A DNA stretch of 64,000 nucleotides, from the NCBI GenBank assembly GCA_029269125.1, contig JARHXX010000003.1, positions 213,442 through 277,441 of the forward strand, in the 5' to 3' direction. Made by a program: the position numbers and the translations under genes. Shown here piece by piece: positions 18,860 through 29,262 of this stretch; position 1 is the first letter of the stretch; each line of letters starts with the position of its first letter. Below the pieces are notes generated by a model. It was not told the DNA's origin and did not search any database. It worked only from the letters and a program-made list of their open reading frames with translations. The stretch comes from Kiritimatiellaeota bacterium B1221 (GTDB lineage: Bacteria > Verrucomicrobiota > Kiritimatiellia > SS1-B-03-39 > UBA6053).

Positions 18860-21800
18860 TTTGGTACCTCCACAACATCAAGAGGAATCACCCGGTAGGG
18901 TTCATATCGATCATTAAACAAAACCATATAGTGTTGGTAAGCCGCCCCTCGAATCACCGGCTGGGTATCTTTGAAATACAAATCTCCGAACACGGGGTTG
19001 TCATTTCCCAGTTCAGGGAGGGCCACAAAGAACGGGTCCCTTAAAATCAAGGTGCCGGGTGCTTCAAATTGTGAAGAGATTTGTTCAATCAATGGACTTA
19101 CCTGCACCACATCCCCGGACACATCCGGGAACGAGTCACTCGGTACTTGCCTTCGGTAAACCATAAAGGGAATCAAAGGGGAAGCCTCATACAGTCCTTC
19201 CAACAGGAAGGTCTCCACGAAGGTGGCATCGATTTCAAATCGGAATTCACTGCCCTTGCCAGGACTTTGTCCCACATAGGTTTCTTTCCAGGGAAATCGT
19301 CCCACCCGAATGCCGAGTTGATTTAATGCATAGGGGATTGTCTGATCATTTTCAGGTAACCAAACACTTTCCAACAAAGGATAATCGGAGGCATCAGCCA
19401 ACTCCGGTAAAGGGCGGGCGGGCCAAGGAACTTCCGGGCCTTGGGTCTCAGCACCCATCCACTGGAATTGCACCGCATCCGAAAACCCACTTTCACCGCA
19501 ACGGGTTCGGGCATTTACCGAGAGGGTCATTTGCTCTCCTATCTCAACGGGCAGCGTCAATTCAAACTGACCTTCACCGGGTTTCCCAAAACCACTTCCT
19601 ACCCGTTGGGTCATATAGGCCCCTGCCAACAAGGTCACATCTTCTCCATTCACTTTGAAGGTCACACGTGTATTGGGCGGCAATTGGTTCACCGATAAAT
19701 CGGATGAAATTTCCTGAGGCGGCTGCGTCGCCATTCCCACGTAAACCATAAAATCCTCCACGCCATAAGGCGACAACACCCAACGGACTTGCACGGCAGG
19801 TTTATCAAAATTCCCGGTGCTGCGTGGTGCATTCAAAATAGGCTTCGGAGGTGTTCGGATGCCCATATAAAAATCATCACTCTTAATCAATGACCCCACC
19901 ATGCCATCGGTACTCACACTTTGCACATAGAAACGGATGCGAGCACAACTCACGGTCCGCAAAGCGGTCGCCGCATCTTCAATGATGGCTGCGGTATCCT
20001 CATAAACCACTCCCTGTGCAATCAATACGGGATCTTCATTGTTCGTTTGTTGGAAAATCCGCCATTCCTGACCCGGTTCAAAACCCGAGTCTTCCGTCAG
20101 CAGATCCGTAGTGGGCAACTCGTCGATCACCCCGTAATCCGGGTCTTCGGGGTCATCCACCGGAGGAGGAAATTCATGCACCAGACACTCTTCGTCGGGT
20201 GCCTGCATCACATAATGTTCTTCCGCCTCAAAATGAAAGACCGCTTGGATGGTGGGATCGGATTTATTAAACATGCCGCTTACCCAATTACTGGTTTTGT
20301 ACATTCCTTTTCCATAACGGACATAAACGGTAACCGGAACATCACCCGGTGCGGGAATCCTTATCATTTTCAGGTCCTCTTCTTCCTGATAATAGAAACG
20401 GCCAATCCACTCCGAGCTCTCAAAAGCTTCCGGCGTATCCTGGTCTACAGGAGCCCAGCGAACCTCCACCCAGTTCACATGATCGAGATCCAAGCTGCGG
20501 GTAGCCGCTACGACGTAAGGATGGTCATTCAACCCAAGGGGATCATCAGTCACATCATTCTTAATGGCCGTGATTTGCAGACAAAGAATGTTCGTTTCGA
20601 TTACCGGACGATCCGGATTTTCAAAATCAGCCGTGGATCCAATTCCCATACCACTATGACCGGAGACATTGGGTCCACAGGCGGATTTATCCAAGGCCCG
20701 AATGGTGTACATAAAACTCACATTTTGATCTTCTTCATCCAAGCTTTCATCCACATACTCGTTAAACACCTCACCATCCTTATGCGTAATCGTCGCAATG
20801 GGGGCATTGGGGTGGTTCGGGTCATCCCAACGGAAACCCGGATCCGTGGTGCTGTTCCAGCGATATATATGGTATTCGCTAATTTCATCATTCTGGATTT
20901 GTCGCCAGCGAACACGTAAATACTGCTCCCGTTCACCTGTCACCTCATTAAACTCTTGTTCCCGTTCTACCCGGATATCCCGGGGAGGTGTCGGCGGATA
21001 TTTATCACAAACCATCAATTTTAATCCGTCACTCAGTTCCCCCGGCCGGCCTAAAATATCGCGGGCAGCCACAAAATAATAATAACTTTCGCCATCAACC
21101 AAAGGTACTGTGCCATCCCCTACCGTGGTATTGTCATCAATGAAAAAGGGAATCGTCCCGTCATCTTCTCCGGGGATCAGGACCGGGTAGCGGTTCACCT
21201 TTACCACGTCATCCGGATGATTCAGCAACAGAGCTGCAATTGCATCGGGATCGGCGGGTGTATCAGCATAGCCCTGCGCCTCGGCAAATACATCCGTCAT
21301 CCGGTAAATATCAAATCCAAATTGCAATAGTGATAAACGTTTTAAGCTGTCCGGTTCCTCCCAACGAAAGCGGGTATTCAAATTGGCCCGGGGGGAATCT
21401 TCCAATACAGGCACTACATTTACAGGAGCCGGCAAGCTGCGAGGTGTACCCGCTTCCACTCTCACCCGGCCCAACACCGCTCCGGCTTCCCCCAAAGTGG
21501 CATCCCATTCCCTGATTTCAAAACTGGTGAAGCCATTTCCGATGGGAGCGGCATACGCAATTCCAGTGGCCAAAGCCAGTGCCGGATGTTTGCGTGCAAG
21601 TAACATTAAATTAGCAAAGTCTTCTTTGTCCCCTACACTTCCCTGCATGATTGCGGCAACTTTTTCGCCATCACTCAAAGCTGGGTCCAAATCAAAACCC
21701 CGAAAAACCGCTTCAATATCTGCCCGTAATTCATCCGCATTCCCACCCAAATTAGTGGCCCGTTCAATCAATACCCCAATCAATAACGGGGAAGACTGCA

Positions 21801-22059
21801 ATTCCACAATCGACTGTAATTCATAGGTATTCCCTGAATCAAATTTACCGGACTTGGCAAAAACAGCAAGTGAACGATCTTTAAGGTCATCCGCATCGGT
21901 GGTCATAAAAGTTAACCAGGCCCAATCACGACCGTGAGCATCCTGCCAGGAGGTGCCAATGGTAGAAAACCAACGGTCCTCCGTCTGTGCCACACTGTGC
22001 AGACGGATTAAACAAATTCCTAGAATCAACCACCATTTCTTCATCATGCTTCCTTTCAT
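18856..22059 (-). CDS. Giant secreted protein 2: fibronectin type III-like repeats
   Basis: A 1067-residue exported protein of unknown function. The N terminus has a Lys/Trp-containing signal peptide (MKKWWLILGICLIRLHSVAQ); starts at the ATG codons at 22059 or 22047 are both possible, GGGA favouring the first. A helical domain (about 30-210) is followed by several fibronectin type III-like modules, shown by repeated patterns such as RFRWEEPDSLKRL, LRVRWRQIQNDEISEYHIYRW and YTIRALDKSACGP. No enzyme motif is seen. It starts 13 bases after the stop of giant protein 1 and overlaps giant protein 3 as ATGA, so the three are almost certainly co-translated. A role as scaffold or adhesin is plausible but inferred. 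Confidence 0.83.
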   Translation of the reverse strand: MKGSMMKKWWLILGICLIRLHSVAQTEDRWFSTIGTSWQDAHGRDWAWLTFMTTDADDLKDRSLAVFAKSGKFDSGNTYELQSIVELQSSPLLIGVLIERATNLGGNADELRADIEAVFRGFDLDPALSDGEKVAAIMQGSVGDKEDFANLMLLARKHPALALATGIAYAAPIGNGFTSFEIREWDATLGEAGAVLGRVRVEAGTPRSLPAPVNVVPVLEDSPRANLNTRFRWEEPDSLKRLSLLQFGFDIYRMTDVFAEAQGYADTPADPDAIAALLLNHPDDVVKVNRYPVLIPGEDDGTIPFFIDDNTTVGDGTVPLVDGESYYYFVAARDILGRPGELSDGLKLMVCDKYPPTPPRDIRVEREQEFNEVTGEREQYLRVRWRQIQNDEISEYHIYRWNSTTDPGFRWDDPNHPNAPIATITHKDGEVFNEYVDESLDEEDQNVSFMYTIRALDKSACGPNVSGHSGMGIGSTADFENPDRPVIETNILCLQITAIKNDVTDDPLGLNDHPYVVAATRSLDLDHVNWVEVRWAPVDQDTPEAFESSEWIGRFYYQEEEDLKMIRIPAPGDVPVTVYVRYGKGMYKTSNWVSGMFNKSDPTIQAVFHFEAEEHYVMQAPDEECLVHEFPPPVDDPEDPDYGVIDELPTTDLLTEDSGFEPGQEWRIFQQTNNEDPVLIAQGVVYEDTAAIIEDAATALRTVSCARIRFYVQSVSTDGMVGSLIKSDDFYMGIRTPPKPILNAPRSTGNFDKPAVQVRWVLSPYGVEDFMVYVGMATQPPQEISSDLSVNQLPPNTRVTFKVNGEDVTLLAGAYMTQRVGSGFGKPGEGQFELTLPVEIGEQMTLSVNARTRCGESGFSDAVQFQWMGAETQGPEVPWPARPLPELADASDYPLLESVWLPENDQTIPYALNQLGIRVGRFPWKETYVGQSPGKGSEFRFEIDATFVETFLLEGLYEASPLIPFMVYRRQVPSDSFPDVSGDVVQVSPLIEQISSQFEAPGTLILRDPFFVALPELGNDNPVFGDLYFKDTQPVIRGAAYQHYMVLFNDRYEPYRVIPLDVVEVPK

Positions 22060-22072
22060 AATTTCATCCCGC

Positions 22073-25000
22073 TTAATAGCTCACATCCAAGTTTCCGTCA
22101 TCATAGGTCACGGTCACCGTCTTGCCAAAACGGAGGCAGGCCCAGTCACAATCCCCCACCGATCCGGAAACCCGTCCGGTTCCCTGGGCGATAAATCTTC
22201 CGTCCCTACGTAGTCCGACCATACGAATTTCCCCACGAACCGTTACCGCACAGATGGCCTCCCCCTTTGCGCCCAACAAGATTTTCATCCCAAAGACCGG
22301 ATCATCATCCGCATCCATGAAGAAAAAGATACCCGCCCCCACACCGCCGGATAAATTCAGGGCACAGCCATAATTCACGACCGGCACCCAACCTTCTCCA
22401 TAGACATACCCGCCCACCAAAGGCACATCACCCAGGAGATTCCCGACGTCCGGATCTACCATGATGAGGGGATCCAAACTGCAAGTGGCCCCGAAGAACA
22501 TTCCCGCGGAAACTTCCCCTTCATTAAATGTGCCGGTGGCATGACCCGCCAAATATCCATCGGTGGTTCCAAAGGCAACTCCTATGCCGAAATCGGTCAA
22601 AGCAAAATCTTCAAACCCCAAAGGATCCGAAGAATCAGACAACCAAAATTCGCCGCCCAACCCCACCGGAATCGGAAATTGTGAATCAGGTGAGGTGGTA
22701 AAACTCATCGAGGTCTGAATATTCACCCGTATATCGCTTTCCAAAAAGGAACAGGGCAATTCCAGTGCCCCAATTGTGACTTTACGACTTTCCGCATATT
22801 CACCGAAAGCTGCACCGGGATTACAAATGGGGTTCCCGGTGGGCGATATTTTGTCAATTTCCAGGAAGCCTTTAAATTCCATATCGCTCGGCACTTTCCA
22901 TACAAATTTCCCATCCAGGCGTAAACGTTCCAAACTTTCTTCTCGGACCTGGGCATAGCCGTCGATTTGCCCTGAACCGACATAGGATTCCAGATTCCCG
23001 ACAAATTCATTCACATCGTTATCCAAACCAACCAACACATCCGACAGCAATTCACGCATCGCGCGATTCAGATTTGCAAAAACACTGTCCACCGCTTTGC
23101 GGAATCGTCCTTCCAGATCATACACGCGCGATCGCAACGCGGCCGCGATTTGTTGTTGAAAACGACTATTTAAAAACTCGAGAACCACCTCATCTTTAAG
23201 CAGATCCACCCATTGATTTTCATCGTAATCCAACAGCGGATTCCGATCAGGTGGCAAGGTCAACAAATAGTCCAGCAGCGCAGTGGATGCCTCATCGGCC
23301 CATTGATCGATCAGATCCTCCGCATTGGGCAGCGCCGGATCGGGGATCATCGACAGCAATTCCTGACGAAATTCCATGCCTTCATCATTTAAAGATCTTC
23401 TTAATTCCTCGAGTTCGGATTTCACCAGATCCAACTCTTCACTCGCCGCTTGCAAAGGGCGTTTCAGATCTTCAAGTGCACCCTGTATGGCCTCATCAGA
23501 TAGGGCATTCAGATCCCCCAAAAGATCTGTGGCAAACATGCCCAACAACTCACCCGTCAAACTTTCCAATATAGGAAATTCCCCATCTGCATCTTGAAAC
23601 AAAAATCCACTCAATTGCGCCCCGCCCGCACTCGGATCCGCGTGGAAACTGGGGGTCATGGCATCTACTGCCACAATGGACGAATCGATTTCACGAAGCA
23701 GCCGGTCAAAATATCCGGTAACCTCCCCGGAAGGTACCCCGTTCGGGACCCCGGAAAAGAAGTAATCCTTAATCTGATTTTCCAAATCGTTTTTCAAATC
23801 GACAGTTAAATCGTCAATCGGACTGCCATCTACCACTGGCGCCCCTTCCAGCCAGGCTCGGAATGTTAATTCATCCTCTACTTCCGCGTAGGCGTTGTGT
23901 AAATCATCATAAAAACCGCGTAAGACTGGTTCAAGTAATTCTTCAATTAACGGTTCGGATACATTTCCACTTACAGGTTTCAACAATTTATCCAGACTTT
24001 GCATCCCCTCTTCCAGGTAGCCCATGACTTCATCCGCGCCTGCCTCTACAATGGCCTGTGCAATTCCACTTTGTTCTCCGAGTTCATTGATAACAAAATT
24101 GGTCAGATTCAGTCGGGGGAGTCCGTCATATTTTATTCCGAAAGAAATTTCCACATTCTGCGCATCCATGTAGTCCACCTGATGTTCTAAAGACGTGGCC
24201 AACCAGACATCGTTTTCAGGTTCAATGGAGGCAAAACTTCGGGTAGAAGAATCCCAACTCAGCGGGTAGCGAACCTCCACCAGTCCCGCAATGGTTTTGT
24301 GGGCGGCGGGTAGATAAGAGGCCAAGGTGCTACTTCTGTATTCATCCAGTGAAACGCCCTGCCCCCGCGGCCAAGTAAGGTGATCTTCATCAAAGTTTTC
24401 GAGATCAAAGAAATCATGTTCCTCTATTTTCCATCCATCATCCGGCCAACCGCCCATCATATGCAATATCCCGTCACCCGAAGTAAAATGTAGCTGGACG
24501 CTCAGCGCATTGAAAAAAGGAATATCCAAAGCTCCGGCCAATGAAAAATACCCTTCCCCCATATCCACATACTGCGGATCGGCCAATTTGAAATCATTTA
24601 AGTAGGCCTCGTGAACCGGCACAAATCCATAGTGTTGATCATCCCTCCCGGCAACTCGGATGCTCGCCGGTACGGAGAAACGTGAGTCAACGTCCACATC
24701 ATTTTGTGAGGCAGATAAGATATCATTATCGGGACCCAGTGCCAATTCGCCAAACATGGGCTCCGCAAACAGCTCGATCTCCGACACACCGGTGGTCACC
24801 AAAGTGCCACTTCCCACATCACATCCGACGCTCCGGCGGAATGCCAATTGATAGAGCGTGTAATCCAAATCCCAATACAGAAAATGAATCAGCTCATTAT
24901 TGTCCGCCGGTGCCGCCTCACCCAGTTCCCCTTTACAGCTGGCCGACAATTCCTTAAATTCGATTACGTCGTCAATGGGTTCTCCAAAGGTTAAATCCCC

Positions 25001-28000
25001 GTTGGTTCGACTGCCACCCGGCACGGGCGAGCTGGACAAATAGCTGAATCCCAAAGATGAAAAACTGAATTGATAACCATAGATTTTTCCGGTTGTTTTG
25101 AAGCTTTCCGCTTCGTGAATCCCTGTTACGCCACTTTGGCGGACATAGTACTTGGCACGGTCACTCAGATTAAATGGATCCCAGGCAACGCCACCCAATA
25201 CGTTAAATCCATCGGCATCCGGGTGTTCATCCATCCGAAAATTCAAGCCGGGAAAACGGCCTTCCCCTGTATAATATTCTGACATATCCGCCGCGATCAC
25301 GCTCTGGGAATCGCCCCATTCTGATCCTAAATTCATTAACCAGCCGGGTGTGTGCGCGCCATGCGGAGCTTCGCCCCCTTTCCCGCGGATAAAATGTCCG
25401 GAGGCCATATATGCCGCGACAAAAAACGGACCGGATTCCTGGGCGAAATCCGGGAGTGCACCTTCATCGGGTAAAGCCCCCCAGGATAACTTAGATCCTT
25501 CACTCAAATTCCCTTCGGTCACCAATCCCCCCTGAGGCGTAAAGACGAAATCGGCAGGTTGTGGAATTACCAGGGTGTCATTTCGTTTATCATCCGGGCA
25601 ATTATCCGGACAATTTTGATTATAAGAAACTTTTAATACCGCGGCATCAATAATTTTACTGTTCGGCCCAATTTGATCCTGAACAACCTCCAATACCCCC
25701 TGACCCGACCAGGCCGGAGTACTGTCATAAGGTAAATGGGTAATGAATCCACCTTCATTGATGATGAAATTTGCAGAGAGCAAGGCTTCACCATCTGAAC
25801 CCGTTTCCACTAAAATCTCTTCTCCGGGTAACAGGGACACATAACGGTAATACTGAGAATTGGAGCGACGGAATCCATGATCTTCGGGGATATCATTGTT
25901 ATTCGCATCCCCCTCCAGTAACTCATAAGCATTTTCACGAACAAACAGAACGTTGCCGGTGGATGGAAAACTAAAACTACCGGATGACGGTTGCCAAGTC
26001 AGGGATTGCACTTCCAACATCAACGGTTTGGTCTCTTCAACGACCCAGATGTTATCCGAAAGAAATAAGGAACCGCTGGGAGTAAAAGAATCGGTTAGGG
26101 ATGTGGATGGGAAGATAACCTCTCCATATAAATCCATGCGGGAATCATCGTCTGTCCATCCCAAACCTGCAGGCAAAACCACGACCAAGTCTGCAAACAA
26201 TCCATCTTTGGATAATTCCATGCCACCATCCGAACGGTAGCGGACCCCGTGGAGAATCACTTCCTCCAGTGGATCCACGGGCAGAATATGAGTATCTGTA
26301 GCATCTACCGTATAATCCAGCGTGACCGGATCTTTGACCACCAGCAAACCATTAAATGTAAATTCTTTTCCATTTACGGTTCCGGTTCCGCTGATCTTGT
26401 GATCCTTATCGCTCAAATAGCTGCGCATCTCCCAGTCGCTAATTTCGATCGAGGTCTCCACCCCGTTAAACCATAATACCCCCGAGTAATGATTCACCAG
26501 AAAAGATCCGTAGGTCGAATTGTTCCCTTCCTTGAATTCGTCCAATACATTCCCCGAATCCAAAGTTACCGCCGTTTGATAGAACACTTTCGGTAATTTA
26601 ATATTCGCCGGAATACTAAAATCAAAAACCCGGGTTTCATTTTGTTCGCTACCCACCGGCAGATTTAAAGTTTTCACTTCGGAGAGAGAAATAATTTGAG
26701 GCGTCATATTTACCTCATATAAAAAAGTGACCGGTTGATTAGAAAGATCTTCACTTCCGGCCCGATAGGATAACTCCTGACTGAGCGGAATGACCTTGGG
26801 ATCATCAAAACCCCGAAAAGTATATTTGGTGATTTGCGCTTCTTGGGAAATTGCGACGAGGTCCGGAGCCACATCTATATGAATGTCTCTAAATTCACGA
26901 CCGGCCGAAGGCCAACTACCGGTATCGGACTGTTGAATGACCAGAGACACGGGACCATCCAGATTCGCCTCATTTTCAATGGCCATCGCCACAATATCCA
27001 GGGAGAAGCTCTCCCAATTCGTGGTGCCATCCGGTAAATCTAATAGAACAAAGGGTTGGTGGTCTACATCAAATAAAACCACCCCGTCAACGCCACTGGT
27101 TTCATTCATGGCCCGATGCTCAAAATGGAGAGTCGCAGATGTAACGCCATCAAGGTCCAAGGTAAGGTTTATAGTGCTGGTACCTGTTTGACCTTCAACA
27201 ACGGAATCCATACGCAAAGCACTCGGTGGCATGGTTAATAACGTCTGTGCATAGGCTGTTGAAGGGGTACTCGGATTCAAAAGCGTCTCCTGGACACCTG
27301 TCACTTGTACACCTTTTAATGCCTCTCCAAATTCAGTGCTCTCGGGGGTTACCAACGAACCGGTTCGATAATAATAGGTCATATCCCCCTCCCAATAAGC
27401 CCCAATAATATAGTACTTTCCCGCCCTCAACCATAAATCGGTATCCCCTGAAGAAACCGAACCATTGCCTACCGAAACCACCACCGGCAAATCAGAAATC
27501 CGCACAAAAGTTCCGTTTTCCGTATCGCTTTCATAAACCATAAAACGGGCATTACTCTCCTCGCCACGGGTCCAGTTCATTTCATGCGACAACAAATAAT
27601 GATCCCGATCCACACGATATTTTTGCCCCCGGAAAATACCCGAATTCACAGAACTTGAGTTCGCAGCTGAGGAAGGAAGTGTGGTTGTAAACAGTGGTCC
27701 CGACCGCAAACGTTGAAGGTATCGATTTCCGGATGGGGAGATACTTTGAATGTTTCCCGGTGTCGCGGTCGTGCTATTTGTATATCCAGAAACCAAGGTT
27801 CCGAAAGCCACCGCCTCTTGTGCATTAGAATTGTTGAACCCATATCCGGTATCGTCAATCCAACCCGCACCTATAATATAATACTTTCCTGCTTCGAGGG
27901 GGAGTAAAAACTCTCCACTGCTCACGTAACCTTCACCAGCGGGCACCCATTTAGAGCGCACGTGCACCTGCGAATATGCCCCTGTCAATGTAGAGCCTTC

Positions 28001-28330
28001 ATAGACAATAAAATGAACCAGTTGTGCTTCGGCCCGTTCTAAATAAAAATCATGTGCAAATAAATAGCTGTCTATATCACTTTGATATACATTCCCCCGG
28101 AACCGTAATTCACCCGAAAGTATGGTCGGTGCGATCGTCATCCCCACTTCATTGGTTATCCCCTGCACCATTTGAATTCGACCTTCTCCATAAGTCTCGA
28201 AAGCCAAGTCTTCTCTTTGCGGGAGCCCTGCGGATTCAAGCGGTTCAGTAAAAGGCAACTCCATTTGAGCCCATAAAGCAGGCAAAGAACATAAGAGAAT
28301 TAAATTGAAGCACAACCCTTTTAATTTCAT
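22073..28330 (-). CDS. Giant secreted protein 1 with duplicated N-terminal module
   Basis: A 2085-residue exported protein of unknown function, first gene of the set. The start is placed at the ATG that begins the signal peptide (MKLKGLCFNLILLCSLPALW), not at an upstream TTG. Residues about 72-157 and 230-315 are two copies of one module, sharing FRG, HE or HD, VYE, VSSG and AGKYYIIGA. A CARDB-like beta domain (about 500-620) follows and then long beta-rich regions. About residues 1450-1850 are helical and partly coiled coil (LDLVKSELEELRRSLND). The C terminus is a Gly-rich beta domain (GGYVYGEGWVPVVNYGC) with several Cys, suggesting disulfides outside the cytoplasm. No catalytic motif is recognised. 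Confidence 0.85.
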   Translation of the reverse strand: MKLKGLCFNLILLCSLPALWAQMELPFTEPLESAGLPQREDLAFETYGEGRIQMVQGITNEVGMTIAPTILSGELRFRGNVYQSDIDSYLFAHDFYLERAEAQLVHFIVYEGSTLTGAYSQVHVRSKWVPAGEGYVSSGEFLLPLEAGKYYIIGAGWIDDTGYGFNNSNAQEAVAFGTLVSGYTNSTTATPGNIQSISPSGNRYLQRLRSGPLFTTTLPSSAANSSSVNSGIFRGQKYRVDRDHYLLSHEMNWTRGEESNARFMVYESDTENGTFVRISDLPVVVSVGNGSVSSGDTDLWLRAGKYYIIGAYWEGDMTYYYRTGSLVTPESTEFGEALKGVQVTGVQETLLNPSTPSTAYAQTLLTMPPSALRMDSVVEGQTGTSTINLTLDLDGVTSATLHFEHRAMNETSGVDGVVLFDVDHQPFVLLDLPDGTTNWESFSLDIVAMAIENEANLDGPVSLVIQQSDTGSWPSAGREFRDIHIDVAPDLVAISQEAQITKYTFRGFDDPKVIPLSQELSYRAGSEDLSNQPVTFLYEVNMTPQIISLSEVKTLNLPVGSEQNETRVFDFSIPANIKLPKVFYQTAVTLDSGNVLDEFKEGNNSTYGSFLVNHYSGVLWFNGVETSIEISDWEMRSYLSDKDHKISGTGTVNGKEFTFNGLLVVKDPVTLDYTVDATDTHILPVDPLEEVILHGVRYRSDGGMELSKDGLFADLVVVLPAGLGWTDDDSRMDLYGEVIFPSTSLTDSFTPSGSLFLSDNIWVVEETKPLMLEVQSLTWQPSSGSFSFPSTGNVLFVRENAYELLEGDANNNDIPEDHGFRRSNSQYYRYVSLLPGEEILVETGSDGEALLSANFIINEGGFITHLPYDSTPAWSGQGVLEVVQDQIGPNSKIIDAAVLKVSYNQNCPDNCPDDKRNDTLVIPQPADFVFTPQGGLVTEGNLSEGSKLSWGALPDEGALPDFAQESGPFFVAAYMASGHFIRGKGGEAPHGAHTPGWLMNLGSEWGDSQSVIAADMSEYYTGEGRFPGLNFRMDEHPDADGFNVLGGVAWDPFNLSDRAKYYVRQSGVTGIHEAESFKTTGKIYGYQFSFSSLGFSYLSSSPVPGGSRTNGDLTFGEPIDDVIEFKELSASCKGELGEAAPADNNELIHFLYWDLDYTLYQLAFRRSVGCDVGSGTLVTTGVSEIELFAEPMFGELALGPDNDILSASQNDVDVDSRFSVPASIRVAGRDDQHYGFVPVHEAYLNDFKLADPQYVDMGEGYFSLAGALDIPFFNALSVQLHFTSGDGILHMMGGWPDDGWKIEEHDFFDLENFDEDHLTWPRGQGVSLDEYRSSTLASYLPAAHKTIAGLVEVRYPLSWDSSTRSFASIEPENDVWLATSLEHQVDYMDAQNVEISFGIKYDGLPRLNLTNFVINELGEQSGIAQAIVEAGADEVMGYLEEGMQSLDKLLKPVSGNVSEPLIEELLEPVLRGFYDDLHNAYAEVEDELTFRAWLEGAPVVDGSPIDDLTVDLKNDLENQIKDYFFSGVPNGVPSGEVTGYFDRLLREIDSSIVAVDAMTPSFHADPSAGGAQLSGFLFQDADGEFPILESLTGELLGMFATDLLGDLNALSDEAIQGALEDLKRPLQAASEELDLVKSELEELRRSLNDEGMEFRQELLSMIPDPALPNAEDLIDQWADEASTALLDYLLTLPPDRNPLLDYDENQWVDLLKDEVVLEFLNSRFQQQIAAALRSRVYDLEGRFRKAVDSVFANLNRAMRELLSDVLVGLDNDVNEFVGNLESYVGSGQIDGYAQVREESLERLRLDGKFVWKVPSDMEFKGFLEIDKISPTGNPICNPGAAFGEYAESRKVTIGALELPCSFLESDIRVNIQTSMSFTTSPDSQFPIPVGLGGEFWLSDSSDPLGFEDFALTDFGIGVAFGTTDGYLAGHATGTFNEGEVSAGMFFGATCSLDPLIMVDPDVGNLLGDVPLVGGYVYGEGWVPVVNYGCALNLSGGVGAGIFFFMDADDDPVFGMKILLGAKGEAICAVTVRGEIRMVGLRRDGRFIAQGTGRVSGSVGDCDWACLRFGKTVTVTYDDGNLDVSY

Positions 28331-28379
28331 GAAGACACCCGTTAAATTTTCACATTCGAATAGCCAACACAAAGGTTGT

Positions 28380-28560
28380 CAATTTATAGGGTCTATCAAT
28401 ACGTAATTATAGGTATAGCACAAGATAAATATCAAATTTCAATAGAAATATTTTTGAATTAATTACAATTATTTAATTCAAACAAAACTGAATAACATTA
28501 TTTACATAAAAATAATTAATGCAACAAAGAGTTATCTATCTACGTTTCCTCTTTGCAACA
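28380..28560 (-). promoter_or_regulatory. AT-rich upstream region of the giant-protein operon
   Basis: About 180 bases of very AT-rich sequence (runs such as TTTGAATTAATTACAATTAT) separate the giant-protein genes from rpe, in contrast to the medium GC on both sides. It is the natural place for the operon promoter and could act as an UP element or as a site for nucleoid proteins. I cannot assign a single -35/-10 pair among the many AT candidates. Confidence 0.4.
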
Positions 28561-28614
28561 CCCAAAAAAGGAAATACTTGATCAGAGATCAGATCATCAG
28601 CTGGTATTCAAGAA

Positions 28615-29262
28615 TTAAACCAAGAGCTCCCGCATCACCCGAACTTCTTCGCCCATATCATCGGGCTTGAACATGGAGGATCCTATATCAAACACGTTTG
28701 CGCCGTGATCAAAACAGGTTTTGCAGGTTTCCCGATTGAGTCCGCCATCCACTGAAATATCCAAGTCGGGATAGGTCTGACGTAATTCTTTTATACGTGT
28801 CAAAGGTTCAGAGAGAAAAGACTGTCCACCGAATCCGGGAAATACGGTCATAAACAACACTTCGTCGACCAAAGGCAATACGGATTCAATCGCGGAGAGC
28901 TCGGTATCGGGGTTGAGCACAATGCCGGGTTTCACCCCTTTATCCCGAATCCGTTTCAGCGTTTCAGCATGATCGTATTCCGGTTCGATATGCACCAGCA
29001 AAGAACTTGCCCCCGCATCGCAAAATGCATCCACATATTTATCCGGACGAATCATCATCAGATGAACATTCAAAGGAATACTTACCGCTTTCCGGGCCAT
29101 GGCCACCACGGCCGGACTAAAACTCATATTGGGCACAAAAATCCCGTCCATGAGGTCGATATGCACCGCATCCGCACCGGCCTGTTCTACCCGGACACAG
29201 GCGTCATATAAATGTCCGATATCGGCTGCCAGAATGGAGGGTTGAATCATGACCGCAGGCAT
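28615..29262 (-). CDS. rpe: Ribulose-phosphate 3-epimerase
   Basis: A 215-residue TIM-barrel enzyme interconverting ribulose 5-phosphate and xylulose 5-phosphate in the pentose phosphate pathway. Metal ligands and catalytic aspartates are seen in VHIDLMDG (H34, D36), NVHLM (H67) and SVDGGLN (D172). The loop usually written M-S/T-V-N-P-G-F-G-G-Q reads MTVFPGFGGQ, so the common asparagine is F141. This is unusual, and the ending GSSMFK differs from the usual GSALF. The ATG shares its A with the stop of proS (TAATG), so the two are translationally coupled. Family identity is certain despite the substitutions. Confidence 0.93.
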   Translation of the reverse strand: MPAVMIQPSILAADIGHLYDACVRVEQAGADAVHIDLMDGIFVPNMSFSPAVVAMARKAVSIPLNVHLMMIRPDKYVDAFCDAGASSLLVHIEPEYDHAETLKRIRDKGVKPGIVLNPDTELSAIESVLPLVDEVLFMTVFPGFGGQSFLSEPLTRIKELRQTYPDLDISVDGGLNRETCKTCFDHGANVFDIGSSMFKPDDMGEEVRVMRELLV

